The translations under genes and the position numbers were made by a program. Shown in pieces: positions 23,880-34,299 of a stretch of DNA of 64,000 nucleotides. Below the pieces are notes generated by a model. It saw only the letters and a list, made by a program, of their open reading frames with translations, made no database searches and was not told where the DNA came from. This stretch comes from Geosiphon pyriformis (lineage: Eukaryota > Glomeromycota > Glomeromycetes > Archaeosporales > Geosiphonaceae). The stretch lies in the NCBI GenBank assembly GCA_016748015.1, contig JAAOMT010000299.1:538180-602179 (forward strand), read 5' to 3'. How positions within the stretch are numbered: position 1 is the first letter of the stretch; each line of letters begins with the position of its first letter.

Positions 23880-24470
23880 TCACAAAGCATAATGCATTCT
23901 TTACATAGTCTAATGTTCATTTGCTCTAATCATTGAATTTGAGCTTCTTGGGTTGGGTAGGTGTGACTTGCGATTTGGTGGTAGACTTCTACTTCGTCTT
24001 CATAATCGAATCCAGCTAATTTCATGGTGTATTCAATGTATTCTGCTTCCTTCATTTGGCGAACATCTTCTTTGGTAGCTCCATTAATTAATGCCATTGC
24101 TAGGTCAAAAATCATTTCGGCATCATGGAGGTAGTGATAAAGTTTGTTAAAAACACTGTTGTATGTTGTATTAAAAGATGTTCCTCTTTTTACTTTTTCT
24201 GAAATTGATAAAGCATATTGGCAGGTCTGATCACAGACTCCTCTTCTCATGGCTACATCAATCCAATTGCATTCTTTCAGTAGCATATCTCCACAAGTCA
24301 AACAAGGAGTGTTGTCCCATTTTCCGCTCCTTTTTATTAGATGGCCCCATTATTCTCTGTAGCAAGCCTTGCAGTAATAACAAGTATGATTTTCATATTC
24401 TTCTTCAGGTGAAATGCAGGCTCCCATTGACGATAGTTTCTTGTGGCAGTCCTTACATTTAAAAGGAATA
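23880..24470 (-). pseudogene. G3 Cys-rich (zinc-ribbon-like) module between protease and dUTPase
   Basis: Successive CxxC pairs: CKDCHKKLSSMGACI (about 24455-24415), CYYCKACYREN (about 24385-24355), CLTCGDMLLKECN (about 24305-24265) and CDQTCQYALSIS (about 24230-24195). A helical stretch follows, and then CKECIMLC (about 23915-23890). The pattern suggests several zinc sites. G1 has the same module in the same place (about 31270-31900), and G2 has a shorter version. I do not recognise the family. Two adjacent stops lie near 24345 and more near 23880. Confidence 0.6.
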
Positions 24471-24514
24471 TAGGAGCGTTGTTTTCTTGGTTCAGGTTTT
24501 GAGTAAGGGATATT

Positions 24515-25261
24515 TCATCCAGAGGTTTTGGGTTCAGAGTGTGGAGTAAAATGTTCTTGTTCTGTTTTATTGGCCCAGTTGGACATTGATCCAAGAGCCA
24601 TAAATGTTTCAATGAGAGGTTTTTCCTCTTCCAGTTCGAATTCAAAAGCTGGGGCTTTTTCAGAGTGTTTGTTGAATGTACCACAAGTGGCAGGTACTCG
24701 GACGTGTTGTTTTTGGTAGGAGATTGTTAACTCTTGTGTTTCCCAATTCAAATTAGCATTGGCTTTTTGAAGCCAATCATTTTCAATAAGAGCTTGGTAC
24801 TGAGATGCGTCCATTACAAGAACTTTGACTGGAATGGTGATTCCATCAAAAGTGAATAGAAAATTGTCAATTTCTCCTACTGGGATCTTTTTCATGTCAT
24901 CAGCAGTGACAATTACTGTTTGAGCTGGTTGGTCGACATTTCTTTTCAACTGTTGCATTAACTGGTAGGTGATAATGCTTCCGGCAGATCCACTGTTTAG
25001 GATCAAGCGAATTGTCTTTTCTTTGACTTTGGCTTCAGTGTACATGGTTGTGATTGCTTTTTGTTCATTGCCAGCTGCATTGCTAAGCAGAAATGGTGAC
25101 TCATTTGCTTCGAACTCAAAAGGGAATATATCTAAAAGGTTAGTGTTTTCAGCAATTCTGGCTGGTGAAATTGTGGTGAGAGTATAGAAAGGGTTTTGTT
25201 GTTGTGCTGCAGCTCTACCTTCCGAAAGTGCAGTATAGTGAAAATCCTGTTCTTCTGGCAT
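24515..25261 (-). pseudogene. G3 aspartic protease region
   Basis: A 248-codon open frame from an ATG at 25261. It has a retropepsin-like fold signature, TIRLILNSGSAGSIITYQL (about 25020-24965), followed by VLVMDASQYQALIENDWLQKA, typical of Gypsy proteases. The catalytic Asp of the D-S/T-G triad is Asn here (AAC for GAC), a single G-to-A change. G1 keeps DSGSAGS at the matching position. The enzyme encoded here would be inactive. Confidence 0.85.
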
Positions 25262-25539
25262 TGTGAAATAACTGGGTTAAGTGTGATAGTGGTTGGGTCT
25301 TGGTTGAATGGAATTTTGGGAAACCAATTGGTTGTTCAAATTGATTCTATTGTTGTTTACTTGGTATCAGTTTTGTGGTGTGAATTGATTTTGTGTAATC
25401 AGTCTTCGAGCAGATACTTGATAATGTTGTGTGGGTGGTTGTTGGTATTGCTGTTGGATTGGCTGTGGGGTGGACTGATAATAGTTATTTTGGTATTGGG
25501 GTCTTGGTGGATAGTAAGCTGGTGGTGGTGGTTGATAAT

Positions 25540-27100
25540 AAGATTGCTGTGATGGAGGGTAACGTTGATTACTCCTATTTTGTTGGTCTCGTTGTAGCTT
25601 TCTGCAATCTTTTTTCCAGTGGCCAGAGATTCCACAGTAATGGCAATTTTGAGGCTGGTTATTAGAAAGTGGTGTAAAGTTATTTTGATTTCATCTTTGG
25701 GGTGGTTAATATCTTTGGGGTTGCTGTTGTTGTTGATTGGTGAAATAGTTTTCAATCTTCTTTGTGAGTTGGTCAATTTTTTCCTCAGCTGCTGAGCTGG
25801 TTTCTCCAATTGCCAAATTTACAAGTTTTGTGTGGTTGGCCTCTTTCATGGCCATTTCGTATCTTTTCACATGGTGTATGGCAGAGTTTAAATCTTCTGG
25901 CACATGTGGGCGAACCTTTTTAATTAGTTTATCTTTTAGACCAGTGATAAATTGATCCAAGATTTGAGCATCGGAATAATAATCGTTTGTTTCGAGTTGG
26001 CGAATTTGTCTGAGAAGTTTGTTGAATTTCCCAATATAAGTCATAACAGATTCAGAGGGTTCTTGTTTGATATTTTGAAAACGATTGCGAAAAGTGATGG
26101 AGGTATTATTGTCAGTGAACTGTTCAAGGAAGACTGCTTTGAAAGCATTCCAATCATTGAATAGAGTGGCCAAGTTTTCAAACCATTCTTCTGCTGTTCC
26201 TTTGAGAAAGTAGGGAATTGTTCTTAACATTCTGGCAGCATTCCATCCATTTGCATCTCCAGCTTTAGTAACTTGGTCGAGCCATTCTTGGAGACTGATC
26301 TCAATGTCTTTCCCATTAAATTCCGGGATTTTTGTGATGTATGTGGTCATTTTGTCTTCTTTGTTTTTACTGTCTATTGATTCTTCTTCAGATATTTCAG
26401 GTTCGTTTTCTTCGTTCGCTACTGTCTCAGAGTGTTCACTTTGATTTTCAGCTAGAAAATCAAAGAGATTGGAACTAGTTTGAAGGGGTTCTTGTTGTCT
26501 GATGGGACTTCTGAGTGCTGTAAAATCTTCTGGTCTTGCAAATCGATTCAAGGGTAAATTAGATGTTTGTGCTTATGCAAGTGAAGCTGGAAAAAGTGTG
26601 ATAGTAAGTGGAAGTTTTGAACTAGTTCCTTGTTCAGGTGTTTGTAAATGGTTGGCAGTTGTTTTCAGTAGTGTTGGAGTATTTGGGTTGGTTCTTGAGT
26701 ATTGCTTCAATTTGTTTTTGCCTTTGTTGTTTGTTTCTGTTTCCAATTCAAAATTAATAGTGTATTGAGACTGTACTGGATATGTTTCTTCACAGTATTT
26801 GATAATGTTAAAATTAAGTTCATAAAAGTAAGTGGCAAGTGTTTCACTGTTAAGGTCTTCAGTTCCCAACTGTGAATAGTGTGCTAAATTATTGTAAAGA
26901 TTGCTTCTAACTTCTGAGATATTGTAATTTCCAAAAAAATAATTGTTGATGTGGTTTTCAATGTATTGGTATACTGATTTTTTGACAATTTCAATTCCAT
27001 TTGGAATGTTAAATCTTTGCTTGCAGTGGGTGTAAATTGACTGGTAATACTCTAGAGTTGTTGTGTTTGGTGTGGTTGCTACTTTGAAGTTGTTTTTGCT
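25540..27100 (-). pseudogene. G3 Gag region with CCHC zinc knuckle
   Basis: An N-terminal part (27100-26570) includes TEDLNSETLATYFYELNF. The Gag core (26551-25706) includes FNGKDIEISLQEWLDQV, FLKGTAEEWFENL and FNKLLRQIRQLETNDYYSD, the pattern of Ty3/Gypsy capsid proteins. A Gln-rich linker leads to a CCHC knuckle, CHYCGISGHWKKDC (about 25645-25603), and a Pro/Gln/Tyr-rich tail. It is broken by stops near 26570 and 25706 and by a probable frameshift before the knuckle. The original start codon was not identified. Confidence 0.82.
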
Positions 27101-27107
27101 GTGTTGT

Positions 27108-27125
27108 TTCTGTAAGAGAGCACCA
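27108..27125 (-). other. G3 primer-binding site
   Basis: Two bases inside the 5' LTR end, the minus strand reads TGGTGCTCTCTTACAGAA. The first eight bases (TGGTGCTC) are shared with G1, G2 and G4 and match a tRNA 3' end of type GAGCACCA. Confidence 0.65.
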
Positions 27126-27127
27126 AA

Positions 27128-28093
27128 TGTTACCGGAGGTTTTTGGTCTCTTTTCTTAAATGTTGTCGATGCTTGTTTGCTGTGAATTCACGTTTTCTGG
27201 ATGTGGTTGAACCTTCAATAACTGAATTTATCTTCAAATTATCTCCTATAATTTGAACTGCTGGGCTTATAAGTGGAATGGCCAATTCTGTGCCAGTTAC
27301 TTTATGTAGTTATGTTGTAGTAAACGTCAACTCTTTTCCAGAAATTGCTTGTCTGGAAGCTCACTAAAATGTATAGTTACTTTGTTGTGAAAGTCAACTC
27401 TTCTACAGAATCTTGTCTGTAGGCTACCCTAATGATTATAATAAGAAAATAAAAAGAAAATAAAAAGATGTAAAAGAAATGGAATTCTGTCAAGGGAAAC
27501 GTTTTCAATCCAGGCCTAAAGTCACTAACAGTTTACTGAAATTGGTAGCTAATCAATTTCAAAACGTTAGTTGGGTTTTAAGGATTTTCCAAGTGCAATA
27601 ATTTAAAGAGTTTGGTTTTCGAATTATTTGATATTTATTTCTTTTTGTGTGTGTAAGAATGGTTCTAAGTGATAAATCTAAAGTAAGATACATTTTTTCG
27701 AAGAGAGAAGCTCTTCTTTTATACAACTTGTCATAACACTATTCTATGAACTTGAACTTTGTTATTTTCTACAATTTTGCTGAACTAAAAATACATTTTA
27801 GCAAACTACAAGTTATTTCTGCGAACTATTAGATATTTCGGTGAACTATCAATTATTTTGGCAAATTTCTATAAATTTTGGTGAACTTTTGAATATTACA
27901 TAGTTCGGGGTAATGCATGATTGATTATCACAATTTGTGTTGTGTACAATTTGGGTTATTAATTAAATGATAATTTCAGACATTTTTGCTAATGTAATAA
28001 GTGATAATTTGAAACGATAATATATGCTAATTAATGATAGAAATTATAAGATAGTTTCATGCTAAATGATATCTCTAATTTTGTCTGGTAACA
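27128..28093 (-). repeat. G3 5' LTR
   Basis: 966 bp, TGTTACC..GGTAACA, partner of 18240-19216. Promoter and start site were not identifiable by eye. Confidence 0.9.
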
Positions 28094-28473
28094 GTGGCAA
28101 CATAGTAAAATTGACTGTCTGGGAATAGACTTCATGATAGTCTGGTAAAAGAGAGAAGCTCCCCCTAAGTTTTGGATATTAATATTATCTTGTTAGCTTA
28201 CCAGAAAAATGAAAAGACAATGCCAGACCCTAATGACTGTGCTCATTAGCTCAGAGAAGAAAGCTCACATTTACGAAAAACATTGTAATCGACAAAAGAC
28301 AAACTCTGTGCCTTATAACCAAAGAACTCAACAGATAAATTCACATCCAGGAATAGACCTTCAGAGACTGATAATCAAAACTAAGCCAACAGAATTATGT
28401 GGAAGATGTATCATCCATAATTGAGAGCACCAAATGTTACTATTTCCCATACCCACCAAGTTTACCCATAACA
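28094..28473 (+). repeat. G1 5' LTR, second part
   Basis: Begins with the duplicated GTGG and continues the G1 LTR with CAACATAGTAAAATTGACTG, matching the 3' LTR near 37217. It ends CCCATAACA at 28473, directly before the primer-binding site. Confidence 0.87.
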
Positions 28474-28483
28474 TTTGGTGCTC
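28425..28483. repeat. Perfect 15-bp inverted repeat across the G1 LTR/PBS junction
   Basis: GAGCACCAAATGTTA (28425-28439) and TAACATTTGGTGCTC (28469-28483) are exact reverse complements with a 29-nt loop. The right arm includes the last LTR bases and the first eight bases of the PBS; the left arm is inside the LTR. In the 3' LTR the left arm is also present, with two transitions (about 37543-37557). In RNA this could fold into a hairpin that covers the PBS. Confidence 0.8.
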
Positions 28484-28493
28484 CCTGTGAGGT
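28476..28493 (+). other. G1 primer-binding site
   Basis: TGGTGCTCCCTGTGAGGT starts two bases after the LTR. As the complement of a tRNA 3' end it has the right geometry: CCA, A73, a 7-nt acceptor strand, a 5-nt T-stem strand with C61, and two loop bases. The tRNA itself was not identified. Confidence 0.7.
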
Positions 28494-28535
28494 TATAAAT
28501 CCACAGAGACAAAGCACCCCCAAAAATACATTAAA

Positions 28536-29060
28536 GTGACGACTATTGAAACAATAGGAAAGAACCACTCCTCATATGGAAAAGCACTATTTCAATACTT
28601 TCGAAAAGACTTAGGAATACCAACAGAAACCGCTTACACAGAAAGTGATTTTTGTAACTATATCAACGCAAAAATTGACTGCTTGTTAGGCCACGCAACT
28701 GATACAGAAAGACTTGGAGAACAAATCCATCAAAGCTTACTAGGATACTCAACAGCCACAATTACCCAAGCAATTGCTGAAACTCTGCACATAATCGATA
28801 CAGACATTAAATATTACGTGGCACAACAATTCTCTCAAGTACAACAACTAGTGGAATCTGACCCTGAGGAATATGAAAACACATCCAACAACGCCGTAAC
28901 TGCCCAAGCCAAGTCTATGGTCAACAAGAAACCAAGGGTTCTCTTTTCAACAACTCCATCATACTATCAGACACTCCAGAGTAGAATTGTATTCAACCCA
29001 TCCCTGGAAACCCAGTTAGAAACACCACAAACTCCTGGAAATCCACACTTTTGGAATTAA
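28536..29060 (+). pseudogene. G1 Gag N-terminal region
   Basis: A frame of about 174 codons starting at a GTG, with no in-frame ATG between it and the PBS, so the original start is lost or uses another codon. Polar and helical, with LGHATDTERLGEQIHQSLLG and DIKYYVAQQFSQVQQL. It occupies the same place as the G3 Gag N-terminal part. It ends at a TAA after PGNPHFWN, where the original frame probably continued. Confidence 0.6.
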
Positions 29061-29093
29061 CACAGTTGGACCAAATCACTAGGAAAATATGAA

Positions 29094-30170
29094 TTGCTGT
29101 TTGGAAATCTTACCCCAGCAGCCGGTCAAACAGAAAGAAACCTGTCAACTTGGGAACAGCCACCAGCACAAAATCTAGTAGAATCAGCATTTCACCTGAT
29201 GGAAGAAACAGCTATCTTACAACCTATTGGTTCAAGCAACAAAGGAAAGCAACCAGCATTAGCACCCAAAAAACACTTGAATACGTGGACACCAATCCCT
29301 TTAAACATAACCAGTAACACCCCACCCATTAACCGGATCATGGCTTACCAGGATATCACTAAATTGGAAAAATTCTCTGGTGAAGAAGATAATGCATATT
29401 CTTGGATTGCGGATGCTAAGAAAGCAATTACCACTAATGGTTGGAACGACAACTGCACAATTCAGGCACTGCTGTTTTTTCTGACCAGAACTGCTGATTC
29501 TTGGTACCAAAGCCTCGCAGAGAAGCCTACCTCCTTTACCAAGTTTAAACTTGCATTTCTGCAATACTTCTGTGACCCCAATACGTTAATCCAATTGCAG
29601 AATCAATTCAGTATAATTAAACAAAAAGATCACGAAGCAGTAACTACTTATTTCAGACGATTCAATCAAATCTTGCATCAAATATTAGCTATCAAAAGGG
29701 ACTACTACACCACGGCACAAGTTCTTAATCAATTCATTAAAGAATTGCAAAGTGGTATTCTAAAATCCATAAGACCTGCTATCTGACCAGTTTACAAGAC
29801 GCCGTCGCTCTCGCTCGCAATTTTGAGTCTGCAGAACAAGAAGCGAACCATACCCAAGCCGTTAATTTAGCCATTAATGGAACCTCTGACATTGATGCAA
29901 AGATAATTCAATTGAGTGAGAAACTAACTCAGAAAATTGAGGGATTCTTAGCCGGAACTACAGGAACTTACCAACCACCCCAATGAAAAGAAAATAACAA
30001 CAACAGTAGATACCCACAGCAACAGAACCATCAGCAACAGCAACAACCTTGGAGATCCAATCCCCACAACTGTTACTACTGCCAGAAACCTGGACACATC
30101 GCCCATGACTGCAGAAAGAAGATCATAGACCAAAATCAAGGAAACCCATACTAGCAACCCAGATATCAGC
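29094..30170 (+). pseudogene. G1 Gag core and CCHC zinc knuckle
   Basis: The Gag core reads KFSGEEDNAYSWIADAKKAI, FFLTRTADSWYQSL and YFRRFNQILHQIL (29360-29690), parallel to G3. The frame breaks at 29786 and resumes. A Gln-rich stretch leads to the knuckle CYYCQKPGHIAHDC (about 30070-30112), followed by a Tyr/Pro/Gln-rich tail. Several stops are present (for example TGA at about 29984 and TAG at about 30151). Confidence 0.8.
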
Positions 30171-30175
30171 AAAAC

Positions 30176-31119
30176 ATGGTACCCCAATATTCCATACTTC
30201 AGAATCAACCACCCCTATACACACAACAAGTCCCGTACACTCAACCACCACCAATGACACAAGCAATTCCTCACTATCAAACTTCCTCTTACAGCCTGTC
30301 CAGACCTCGAGCTATAGATTATAATCAGGGATGGAAAAATCCCAACAACAATCAAGTGCAAACCAACAGTGAACCATCTCGACCAATTCCTCGCAGTCCT
30401 GCCCAATTTCGACCAATACCAACTGGATACCCGAATCAAGCTTCCTATCTCAGTCTTATGGAAGACCAGAGTTTTGATAAATCTACACCTGTGGAAGGGA
30501 GGGATATAGAACAAATCTCCCAACCTTCTAAGCAAACAAAAAGCAATATCCCACTAGTCACTATTACTAAAGACACCACTCTAGCCACCATATTTTCTTT
30601 TGACATCGATAATTTGAACACCCATAGCCTTTTTAGTGGAGCAGTCATCAATCAAGATAAACCAATAATGGCCCTATACACTGATGCCAGAATTGGAAGA
30701 ATAGACATTAAATTAATCCTGGATAGCGGATCAGCTGGTAGCATAATCACGAAGCAGCTCATGGACCAACTAGGTTGCCAATAGACTGTGCCACTACCGT
30801 CTGGATTATTACAGTGGATGGAAACACAAAAATCCCAATAGAAGAAATTGACAACTTCCCTTTTGAAATTAATGGAATTCAAATCTCTACCAAAGTACTC
30901 ATTATAGAAGCTACTCAATATCAAGCTCTAGTAGGAAATGATTGGTTGTCAAAAGCCAATGCTACTCTTGACTGGAACACCCAAGAACTTCAACTCATGT
31001 TCAACAGACAGCATGCCCGAGTTCCAGCTACATGTGGACACTTTAAAACCCAACGTACTGAGAAACCCCTTATTGAATTCAAAGACACATTAATGCCACC
31101 AACCATCGAGACCTATTAG
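30176..31119 (+). pseudogene. G1 aspartic protease region, frameshifted
   Basis: The retropepsin signature IKLILDSGSAGSIITKQL (about 30709-30762) keeps the catalytic Asp. About 20 bases later the frame meets a TAG at 30782. The matching downstream part (TKIPIEEIDNFPFEINGIQ, VGNDWLSKANATLDW) is in another frame from about 30790 to 31119, so a frameshift separates the two halves. It is homologous to the G3 protease, including the PATCG segment near the end. Confidence 0.82.
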
Positions 31120-31259
31120 GTTTCATGGACAGATGATTATCAAATTAAACTACCCCTACCACCAACCTGAGAAGAAAAAGGAAAAGGCAGAGCCAAAGAA
31201 GAACCCCAATCGTCATCACTAGAATACATAACCTCGGACCAAAGAAACTTATTTTACCA

Positions 31260-31905
31260 ACTTCCAAGACTAATATGTGTTGATTGTGGAAAAAAACTAT
31301 CCACTATGGGTGTATGTATCAGAGACAATGAAAAATGACCCACCGCCACCAAATACTATTGCAGATCTTGTTTACTGGAAAGATTTAGACAACCAAAACG
31401 ATGAGACAAGTGGGACAACACATCATGCCTTGCATGTGGTGAAATCCTGCCAGATAAAGGACTCTGGAATGATATGTCTGGCAGAGGAGAAACATGCGAC
31501 AAGGCTTGTCAATACACCATATTAATCAACGATTGGGTACGAAAAAGAACCTCCATCGAGGATGCTTGGAAACAAGCCCTCAATAGGCTGGACAGTTATC
31601 CACACAATGACCACAAAATCTGGAGAATGGCAAGTGCCAAGACCGAAGGTGCCATGCCCAAAGAAATATGAGAAATCAAGGACAACTCTTGGATGTCCGA
31701 ATATAATAAACCTGACTACTCTGAGGATGATTTCTTTACAGATGACCCAGACACATTTCAGAACTGATATTAGAAATTGGTCCCAACTCACGAAGAACAG
31801 GAGCAAAGGTTGGTCGATTTGAATACCAAACTGTGCAATCACTGTTTGATCCCCTATTATTTCCAGTACTGTAATGAATGTGATTTCATGTTCAATCTAC
31901 CTCCA
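31260..31905 (+). pseudogene. G1 Cys-rich (zinc-ribbon-like) module
   Basis: Readable in pieces: ICVDCGKKLSTMGVC (about 31273-31320), YYCRSCLLERF (about 31355-31390), CLACGEILPDKG (about 31423-31460), CDKACQYTILIND (about 31497-31530) and CNHCLIPYYFQYCNEC (about 31834-31880). Each CxxC pair aligns with one in G3, which argues the module was selected for. Stops and frame shifts break it. Confidence 0.6.
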
Positions 31906-31907
31906 AG

Positions 31908-32495
31908 AATACTGTTTCTAATCACCGAATTACCTGAGCCCAAAAAAGAGATATTGATTACAGAGGACATGTCATTTCAAGATTCAACTAAGGATACTGA
32001 AACAAAACAGTATCTTGCATATCCTGACCTATCCAAAAAACTAGAGCTAAAATGGTACAGTAACAACGAGGAAAGAATCTGCCCCAAAAGAGCACATAAC
32101 ACCAATACCAGTTTTGACCTACAATACCCTGGACAATCACTCATCATTATAGCCTCACATTCCCTCATAAAAATAGATTTTAAGATAGTGTTAGAAATTT
32201 CTGTTAGTACAATGGTACAAGTTGTCTCTTAATCTAGTCTAGCCAAGAAAAAAATCAATGTAAAAGGAGGAATCATTGATGCCAGTTACATGGAAAACAT
32301 CATCATGATGCTACAGAACAATTTGGACAGACCTTACAAAATAGAATCACAAGAAAAGATTGCCCAAGTTATCTTCCTACCTCTAGTCAAAATACCCCAA
32401 TTAACTCTGGTAACAACCTGAGAAGAGTTAGGCCTCACTGCCCAAGGAATCAATGGGTTTGGATCAAGTGAAAGAGGAAACATACCAGTTAACTT
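31908..32495 (+). pseudogene. G1 dUTPase domain
   Basis: A single frame with in-frame stops only. Motifs: 1, NTSFDLQYPG (about 32104-32133); 2, TMVQVVS-stop-SSLAKKK (about 32209-32251); 3, KGGIIDASYMENIIMMLQN (about 32263-32320); 4, EKIAQVIFLPL (about 32350-32385); 5, AQGINGFGSSERG (about 32440-32480). It is the same order and spacing as in G3. The stop in motif 2 (TAA) is at the very codon that is TGA in G3 and Arg in known dUTPases. Motifs 1, 3 and 5 are more eroded than in G3. Confidence 0.8.
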
Positions 32496-32496
32496 C

Positions 32497-33735
32497 ATGG
32501 AGGAAGACAGTGACCAGGTAGAATTTATCAACACTGACACTGTCATCTCCATTCCTTCATACCAACAATACATTCTCAAGGTGAATCAAAAGATTCAAGA
32601 TCAAGCCCTGTTATTTGAAGCCAGTCCCGAAATCTGTTCCCTAGCCGATGTTGCTAATCTATACCTACTGGCCAAAGCTTATAAACACTTCAAAATCCTC
32701 ATCTACAACCCGACAGAAGATGTCATTGAAATCTCCAAAGGAACTCTCGTCGGTTCTATATCCACAGATATTCAGAATCCTGAAAAACCCCAGTCCATTC
32801 CAGATTTCGCACAATTATTTTTATTCTATAACATTACCTCACAAGTATGGAATTTGCCAAAAAAAAGTTACTTGTTCACACCAGAAGAGATCAATAAATT
32901 GAATGTAAGAAATTTAAGTACCCTGCAACAAATACAACTTAAAGTCTTTCTGAATCAGTATGCCAATGTCTTTGCCAGTGAAAATGAGTTTGGATGCACC
33001 AACATTGTGAAACATCAGATTGATACAGAAGACGCTCGACCAATTAAGCAACGAGCTTACTGCATACTTCTATCTGGCAATAATCTAATTAAGCAAGAAG
33101 TGCAATGAATGCTTAATAACAGCTTAATCAAAGAATCATTAAGCCCTTGGTCCTCTCCAGTAGTCTTGGTCACCAAGAAAAATAGAAAAGTGCAATTCTG
33201 CATAGATTATCGAAAACTAAATAGCGTCATGTGAGGAGATAGTTATCCTACTCCCCTCATCCAGGAAATTCTGGACAATCTAGGGAAAAAGAAATAGTTC
33301 TCATCATTAGATTTAGCAAATGGTTACTGGCAAGTTGAAATGGACCCCAAAAACAAAGGAAAAACAGTATTTACCACTCGAGACGGAAACTTCGAGTTTA
33401 ATGTAATGTCTTTTGGACTTTGTAATGCTCTTGCCACGTTTCAATGCCTGATGAATGTAGTATACAAAAGAATCCTTTGGAAATCAGTAGTAGTCTACCT
33501 AGATGACACAAACATGTTCTCTAAAACATTTGATGACCATCTGCTCCATCTGCAACAAGTCTTCGAATGCCTTCATAGTGCCGGATTAAAACTCAATCCC
33601 GAAAAGTGCTTCTTTGGAAAAACTGAGTTAAAATTCCTAGGACATGTAATCAGCAAGGACGGAGTTAAACCTGATTCAGATAAAGTACAAAAAGTCAAGG
33701 ATTTTCCAGCACCAATCAACCTCAGAGAATTATGA
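32497..33735 (+). pseudogene. G1 reverse transcriptase region
   Basis: A linker with IVKHQIDTEDARPIKQRAY (about 33003-33060), then [20 protein letters not shown] (about 33163-33220), motif A FSSLDLANGYWQVEMD (about 33298-33345) and the catalytic box VVYLDDTNMFS (about 33490-33522), followed by the thumb HLQQVFECLHSAGLKLNPEK. Catalytic Asp residues are kept. Stops at about 33105, 33232 and 33294 and a stop at 33733 break the frame. Confidence 0.85.
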
Positions 33736-34299
33736 GAATTTCTAGAATTGGCAGGATATTATCGTCGATTTGTCAAAGATTTCTCGAACATCACAAAACC
33801 ACTCCATCAATTGTTGTCCAAATATGTACCATACTTGTGGAAAGAAGATCAACAAAAAACATTCAACTATCTCAAGTAGCAATTGATCACATCCCCAATT
33901 TTGATTTACCCAGATTTCACTAAATGGTTCATTGTCACTACAGACATCTTGAAAAATGCTCTAGGAGCAGTCTTATCACAGATAGGACCAGACAATAGAG
34001 AACACCCAGTTGTCTATACTAGTCGCAACACTAGTCCAGCAGAAAAAAATTACAGCACAACAGATCTGGAATGTCTTGCCATTTATTGGGCCATACAGAC
34101 TTGGAAACATTACCTCAGTCAACCATTTGACCTATATACCAACCACAAAGAACTTATTTGGTTACTCAACAATCCACAACTAGAAAAAAAATATGCGAGA
34201 TGGAGTACTTATCTGCAACAATTCCCACTCAAAGTCTATTACAAGGAAGGATCCAAGAACACCAATGCCGACAGTTTGTCGAGAATGCCACAAACCTAA
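33736..34299 (+). pseudogene. G1 RNase H region
   Basis: Reads FIVTTDILKNALGAVLSQ (about 33929-33980), then YTSRNTSPAEKNYSTTDLE (about 34016-34070), WKHYLSQPFDLYTNHKEL and ENTNADSLSRMP near the end. The first catalytic Asp, the Glu and the second Asp (in the degraded YTNHKEL this position is Asn for Asp) can be placed, so one catalytic residue appears lost. Confidence 0.78.

Larger units (their letters stand above)
18240..28093 (-). mobile_element. G3: Ty3/Gypsy element with dUTPase, youngest layer of the nest
   Basis: LTR ends TGTTACC..GGTAACA, with GTGG at 18236-18239 and 28094-28097. LTRs are 18240-19216 (3') and 27128-28093 (5'). Over the first 170 bp or so the two LTRs differ at nine sites by eye, all transitions. 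The internal order on the minus strand is Gag, CCHC, protease, Cys-rich module, dUTPase, RT, RNase H, integrase, third ORF. In-frame stops and loss of the catalytic protease Asp make it defective. Confidence 0.9.

Noticed and set aside
25196..25665. Plus-strand membrane-like proteins (Val/Leu/Trp-rich) in 25196-25665
   Set aside because: They are antisense shadows of the Gln/Pro/Tyr-rich Gag tail of G3 and end where that composition ends.
28476..28493. Self-priming as the established mechanism for G1
   Set aside because: The site fits a tRNA 3' end in full, and related sites in G2 and G4 lack the strong LTR hairpin, so tRNA priming is the default; the hairpin is kept only as a finding.
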